Source: JAGTVG01 sp964389805 (GTDB lineage Bacteria; Bacteroidota; Bacteroidia; Cytophagales; Cyclobacteriaceae). Taken from it: 11,066 bases of DNA. Both the position numbers and the translations under genes were made by a program. The notes under the pieces were generated by a model. That model searched no databases. It had not been told where the DNA came from and saw only the letters and a program-made list of their open reading frames with translations. Below are positions 7,246 through 11,066 of the stretch, one piece after another. The stretch is from positions 1 through 11,066 of the forward strand of contig CAYMFU010000022.1 of assembly GCA_964389805.1 (NCBI GenBank). The letters are read 5' to 3'. The stretch's first letter is position 1; every line of letters starts with the position of its first letter.

Positions 7246-8487
7246 ATGAAACATTTATCCATTATAATTATCATACTGTTTATGAGCCTGATCGCTTGCG
7301 ATTATTCCACAACCATTGAACGAAAGGCCAATCTTGTGCCGACACAAATATTCGAATATACGGATAACATCGAGCCGAGATGGGTGAGTTTTGAAAATAT
7401 CAGCGGGGCGAAAGGACAAGGCGGTATTGAGAACTATGAGGCAAAGGGTCATCCCTGTGATTATATTAAACCGGGAGAGACCAAATCCTTACTTGATATT
7501 CAAGGGCCTGGCATTATCAACCGGATCTGGATCACCATAAGCGACCGTTCACCACAAATGCTGCGAAGCCTGGTCCTCAATATGTATTGGGATGATGAAG
7601 AAAAACCAGCTGTTTCAGCACCATTTGGAGATTTCTTCGGTATTGGCCTGGGCAGAACCACTTCCTTTCAGAATGCGCTATTCTCTAATCCTGAGGGCCG
7701 TTCTTTTAATACCAATATTCAAATGCCATTTAAGGAGTCCGCAAAGATTGAAGTTGTGAATGAATCCGGAATTGAATTGCCCATGATCTTTTATGATGTG
7801 AATCTTCAAATTCTATCTGAATGGGATGATTCTTTTCTGTATTTTCATTGTTTCTGGCACCGGGATACCGCAACCACCCTGACTCAGGATTTCAGGATCC
7901 TGCCTGTAATCAAAGGGAAAGGAAGATTTCTTGGAACGAACGTTAGTGTTCAGGCTAATCCTGTATACAAAGACTACTGGTGGGGTGAAGGGGAAGTTAA
8001 GGTATATATGAACGGAGATACGGATTATCCTACCCTGGTCGGGACAGGTACCGAAGACTATATCGGTACAGCATGGGGGCAGGGCCAGTATTATAATATG
8101 TACCAGGGATGCCCCATTGCTGATCCGGATAACCTTCAATGGACCTTTTACCGTTATCATATTCCTGATCCGGTTTATTTTAAGACGGATTGTGAAGTGA
8201 CTTTGCAGCAGATCGGCGGAAGTGAAAAATCCAATGTTCTGGCCTTGCAGAAGAAGGGTGTCGATCTTATCCCGATTACTATACACCAGGCACCTGTCTT
8301 TACCCATATTTACCAACCTGAAGAGGTGGTTGACCTTGAAGATCCTGACCTGCCTGAAGGTTGGGTTAACTTTTACAGATCTGATGATATAGCCTCCGCA
8401 GCCTATTTTTATTTCGAAAAACCATCGAATGATTTGCCTGAGATACAACCCACATCTGTTCGAATCTGGAATCTGGCCGGAAACTAA
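7246..8487 (+). CDS. GH172 (DUF2961) glycosidase lipoprotein
   Basis: I place the start at ATG 7246 (413 residues) because it gives a clean lipoprotein signal, MKHLSIIIIILFMSLIACDY with Cys18; the longer frame from 7177 would translate through the terminator hairpin and add a sequence that is not a signal peptide. DUF2961 hallmarks follow in order: RWVSFENISGAKGQGGIENY (45-64), a Gly-rich segment near the N-terminus; a first jelly-roll with PFGDFFGIG (126-134); and YWWGEGEVKVYMNG (244-257) leading to PTLVGTGTEDYIGTAWGQG (262-280). The glutamate in GTGTEDY (Glu270) is in the conserved active-site motif. Characterised GH172 members act on furanosides such as difructose dianhydride and D-arabinofuranosyl or fructofuranosyl links; which applies here is not visible. 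Length is normal. It is 14 bases from the next gene, so the two are probably co-transcribed. Confidence 0.88.
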   Translation: MKHLSIIIIILFMSLIACDYSTTIERKANLVPTQIFEYTDNIEPRWVSFENISGAKGQGGIENYEAKGHPCDYIKPGETKSLLDIQGPGIINRIWITISDRSPQMLRSLVLNMYWDDEEKPAVSAPFGDFFGIGLGRTTSFQNALFSNPEGRSFNTNIQMPFKESAKIEVVNESGIELPMIFYDVNLQILSEWDDSFLYFHCFWHRDTATTLTQDFRILPVIKGKGRFLGTNVSVQANPVYKDYWWGEGEVKVYMNGDTDYPTLVGTGTEDYIGTAWGQGQYYNMYQGCPIADPDNLQWTFYRYHIPDPVYFKTDCEVTLQQIGGSEKSNVLALQKKGVDLIPITIHQAPVFTHIYQPEEVVDLEDPDLPEGWVNFYRSDDIASAAYFYFEKPSNDLPEIQPTSVRIWNLAGN

Positions 8488-8501
8488 AAATTTATTTGTT
8501 C

Positions 8502-9842
8502 ATGTATACTTCAAAATTCAATAGAAGAAATTTCCTCAAATCAGGTTTTGCCACAACAGGAATACTCTCAACGGGGACATTTATCGGATGTAAGGAAAAA
8601 AAATCCTTATCGAATAATCTTTTGAATCGAAATCATCCTCTGGATGGTTTGGAGAAAGAGAAAATTAAGATTATAGATGTTAAGGTAACCTTGTTATCCT
8701 TTGAACTTCCACCGGAAGAACAATGGTATCTTGATTGGATCCCGGAAAGGTATAAATGTTGGAAAACGGATAGTATCCTCGTCGAAGTATTTACAGATGT
8801 AGGTTTAAAGGGGATTGGCGGGGCTACACAATATGGGGGGCCGGCAAATGTCAGGGAATATATTGAAAAAGTTATCAAACCAGCCGTTATCGGTAAAAAT
8901 CCATTCGATATAGATTTTCTAACTTCCGGAGTGTTACAACGAGGACCTATGGTAGGTTGGGCAGGTGTAGATACTGCGTTTTGGGATATCATTGGTAAAG
9001 CCAAAGGGATTCCGGTATATAAGTTATTGGCTATTGACCACGAACCGGATCCAAAAATTCCTGTTTATGCCAGTGCAGGTGAAATGTACGATGGTGATGT
9101 GTGGCCTTTTAACCTGATTGAGGAGGCATTGAAATTAAAGGAAAGTGGTTTTAGCGCTTATAAATTCCGACCAGGAACCCATTGGTCGATCAGTGGTATG
9201 AATATGTCCGAATATATTGAAGGTGTATGGAAAATCAGGGAAGCTGTAGGACCAGATTTTGGTTTAATCCAGGAATGTAACGCACAGTGGGATATGGACC
9301 AGGTTATGCATTTTATTCCGGAAGCAGAAAAGATGAAACTAATATGGATAGAGGACCCGACGAGAAGGCTGGGGCCTCAGGCAAGAGAGAATTATATCAA
9401 AATAAAAGAATCTTTGAAAGAGGTGAAATTATCCTACGGCGGGGACGTAATGGACAATCGCTTTCACTATAAAGAATGGATAGACCGAAAAGCGATGGAT
9501 ATTGTCCAACCTGATGCGGGAGTAATGGGATTGACAGAGTCCTGGTATGTTTCAAGAATGGCAAACTTACAAGGGCAGTTGTGTGCACCTCATAACTGGC
9601 ATGGGGCACTGCTTACAATAAGCAACGGACATTTGGCAGCTGGCATTCCGAACCTTATCATGCTTGAATCTAACCAAACTTATAATCCACTAAGAACGGA
9701 TTTGTTTAAAGAGCCTCTTGTGTTTAAGGATAGTTATCTTACCTTGCCTGATAAACCAGGTTTGGGGGTAGAAGTGCTTGAAGATATAGAAAAAAAATTC
9801 CCTTATATCCCTGGAACATATGATAAACCAAAATTATCATAA
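8502..9842 (+). CDS. Tat-exported mandelate racemase/enolase-superfamily lipoprotein
   Basis: Start placed at ATG 8502 (446 residues); the frame also opens at TTG 8496. A twin-arginine signal FNRRNFLKSGF (6-16) precedes a hydrophobic stretch and FIGC (Cys30), so the enzyme is probably exported folded and lipid-anchored. The N-terminal capping domain spans about 55-180 and the barrel 185-430. Catalytic layout is of the mandelate racemase type: YKFRPG (220-225) supplies Lys221-x-Arg223, one metal ligand is Glu258 (QECNAQWD), the second Glu284 (WIEDP), the third position is Asp315 (YGGDVMDN), and the Asp-His dyad is Asp338 (QPDAG) with His364 or His367 (PHNWH), with Glu389 (LES) last. The reaction is probably dehydration or epimerisation of a sugar acid; the substrate is unknown. 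The ligand set is read as E/E/D, where D/E/E is usual. The gene pairs with GH172, 14 bases upstream. Confidence 0.85.
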   Translation: MYTSKFNRRNFLKSGFATTGILSTGTFIGCKEKKSLSNNLLNRNHPLDGLEKEKIKIIDVKVTLLSFELPPEEQWYLDWIPERYKCWKTDSILVEVFTDVGLKGIGGATQYGGPANVREYIEKVIKPAVIGKNPFDIDFLTSGVLQRGPMVGWAGVDTAFWDIIGKAKGIPVYKLLAIDHEPDPKIPVYASAGEMYDGDVWPFNLIEEALKLKESGFSAYKFRPGTHWSISGMNMSEYIEGVWKIREAVGPDFGLIQECNAQWDMDQVMHFIPEAEKMKLIWIEDPTRRLGPQARENYIKIKESLKEVKLSYGGDVMDNRFHYKEWIDRKAMDIVQPDAGVMGLTESWYVSRMANLQGQLCAPHNWHGALLTISNGHLAAGIPNLIMLESNQTYNPLRTDLFKEPLVFKDSYLTLPDKPGLGVEVLEDIEKKFPYIPGTYDKPKLS

Positions 9843-9845
9843 AAA

Positions 9846-9893
9846 AAACGCAGAGTCACAGATGCTTCGTTTAGGTGATTAAACAATGCGTTT
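9846..9893 (+). terminator. Two-part hairpin after the enolase-superfamily gene
   Basis: AAACGCA (9846-9852) pairs with TGCGTTT (9887-9893), and inside it AGTCAC (9854-9859) pairs with GTGATT (9875-9880, one G-T pair). The structure starts 3 bases after the stop codon and is followed by TAGAATTTTT. It is suited to ending transcription or stabilising the upstream mRNA. The next gene starts 32 bases later. Confidence 0.4.
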
Positions 9894-9925
9894 AGAATTT
9901 TTGAAAAAACAAAAATTATATTTTT

Positions 9926-11066
9926 ATGAAAACTGACAAATTAATCTTTATAAATCTGATTCTGATTCTTGCTATATTTCATTTTCAGGAATGTTCCCTA
10001 AAACAAGAAGATCAAAATGAAACAGTGCTTGTCAAGATAAAGGTTCTGGATGAGGAAACCGGTCTGGTGACACCGGTAATGGCCTGTATAAGCAATGTCA
10101 AAGATGGTGTAGCCTTTATTCCACCAAATGGTGAAAGAGTGGATTCATTCTCTCTTACTCCTGTTTTTTACAAAGGCATAGAATTCAAATCTACTGAAAA
10201 CTGGATAGGCCCCATTCGCAGGATGAATGGCAGGGGAGACAACGAGGACCGTAGTTATGTCTATGAAGATCTTTCTTCTATCCCACATTGGAGAGACCCT
10301 GTCGCTTATCAGACGACAGGTGAGTTTTCCATTACACTTTCACCTGATGAATACCAGATCAGCCTGGAACATGGAAATGAATTTATCCCGATAAAAGAAA
10401 AGATAACTATTACAGGAGATGATAAAGAGATCACGAAGACTTTTATACTGAAACGTTGGATTGACCTTCCGGCAAAGGGGTGGTATTCAGGGGATGTGCA
10501 TGTTCACCATCCAACCACCAGGCCAGCATTCAAACAATTCCTGATGGAATATGCTAAAGCGGAAGACGTTCACCTGGTCAATGTTCTGGAAATGGGACAC
10601 CACCTGGGGACAGACTTTAAACAGGAGGGATTTGGTGATATCGGTAGGACATGTGAAGGCAACATCTGCCTGGTTTCTGGTCAGGAGGGTCCACGAAGTA
10701 CCTACGGCCACATTATTGGCCTGAATATTAAACAAATGGAACGGGATACAACCCAGTATAATTATTACGACCTGATTTTTAAGAGACTACAAATGCAGGA
10801 AGGAGCTGTAGTTGGGTTTGCCCACTTTTCCTGGAATGGTTGCGACTTGCCAAGAGGATTTCCCTGGTATATTACTACAGAAGATATTGACTTTGTAGAG
10901 TTACTGCAATTCTCGAAAATAAATACACCCGATTATTATGACTATCTTAATCTTGGTTTCAGAATTTCAGCCGCTGCAGGTAGCGATATCCCCTGGGGTT
11001 CAACACTGGGTGAAGTAAGAACCTTCGTATATACCGGGGATTCGTTTTCGGCGGATTACTGGTTCG
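9926..11066 (+). CDS. CehA/McbA-like PHP-domain metallohydrolase (3' end missing)
   Basis: An open frame from ATG 9926 to the window edge, 380 codons, with no stop. The N-terminus has a hydrophobic signal (5-20), then FQEC (Cys23); Glu just before the Cys is atypical for a lipobox, so ordinary secretion is as likely as lipidation. Residues about 30-180 form a beta-rich domain like the carboxypeptidase-regulatory or carbohydrate-binding modules often found in this family. The PHP metal site begins with GDVHVHH (189-195; His192 and His194) and continues with GQEG (Glu254), GHIIGL (His262), GFAHFSW (His300) and AAGSD (Asp354), giving the full ligand order of CehA/McbA-type phosphoesterase-fold hydrolases. 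RTFVYTG (365-371) is also typical. Substrates of exported members are mostly unknown. It is probably the last or a late gene of this run, separated from the racemase-type gene by a hairpin. Confidence 0.82.
   Translation, partial: MKTDKLIFINLILILAIFHFQECSLKQEDQNETVLVKIKVLDEETGLVTPVMACISNVKDGVAFIPPNGERVDSFSLTPVFYKGIEFKSTENWIGPIRRMNGRGDNEDRSYVYEDLSSIPHWRDPVAYQTTGEFSITLSPDEYQISLEHGNEFIPIKEKITITGDDKEITKTFILKRWIDLPAKGWYSGDVHVHHPTTRPAFKQFLMEYAKAEDVHLVNVLEMGHHLGTDFKQEGFGDIGRTCEGNICLVSGQEGPRSTYGHIIGLNIKQMERDTTQYNYYDLIFKRLQMQEGAVVGFAHFSWNGCDLPRGFPWYITTEDIDFVELLQFSKINTPDYYDYLNLGFRISAAAGSDIPWGSTLGEVRTFVYTGDSFSADYWF

Noticed and set aside
7813..8448. 211-residue minus frame opposite the GH172 gene
   Set aside because: It is fully inside a gene with clear family motifs on the plus strand, and its product shows no domain.

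Overview
The window most resembles accessory carbohydrate-processing DNA from a Bacteroidota genome, possibly a marine, soil or gut-type glycan degrader. This rests on AT-rich intergenic DNA, start codons mostly lacking a Shine-Dalgarno sequence, several secreted lipoprotein enzymes (two with twin-arginine signals), an ECF sigma factor operon of a type familiar from that phylum, and a run of exported glycosidase-type genes. Assignments are by motif recognition only; no database search was possible. No SusC/SusD pair, mobile element, CRISPR array or RNA gene was recognised.

Left arm (1-1558, minus strand): an ECF sigma factor gene (1058-1558) overlaps by 4 bases a four-helix membrane protein gene (450-1061). 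Directly behind them lies a small open frame (262-414) that reads like only the last ~50 residues of an FtsX/MacB-type ABC permease, so the operon seems to have lost most of its permease. At the left edge (1-170) the N-terminus of a Tat-exported, GH106-like (alpha-L-rhamnosidase-type) glycosidase begins and leaves the window.

Centre (1559-2136): a gene-poor divergent region. It holds a plausible ECF-type promoter facing the sigma gene, so that operon may be autoregulated.

Right arm (2137-11066, plus strand): six genes, all apparently exported. They are a PQQ-like beta-propeller protein; a five-Asp-box sialidase-family protein lacking the usual first active-site arginine; a lipoprotein resembling the GH101/GH129/DUF5696 glycosidases; a GH172 (DUF2961) lipoprotein; a Tat-exported lipoprotein of the mandelate racemase/enolase superfamily; and a CehA/McbA-like PHP metallohydrolase that runs off the right edge. 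The GH172 and racemase-type genes are 14 bases apart and probably co-transcribed. A good hairpin with a T-run separates the GH101-like gene from GH172.

Together the right arm looks like an envelope-located pathway for taking apart a complex glycan: glycosidases release sugars or sugar acids, and an exported enolase-superfamily enzyme (dehydratase or epimerase) acts on an acid product before uptake. The substrate cannot be read from the sequence.
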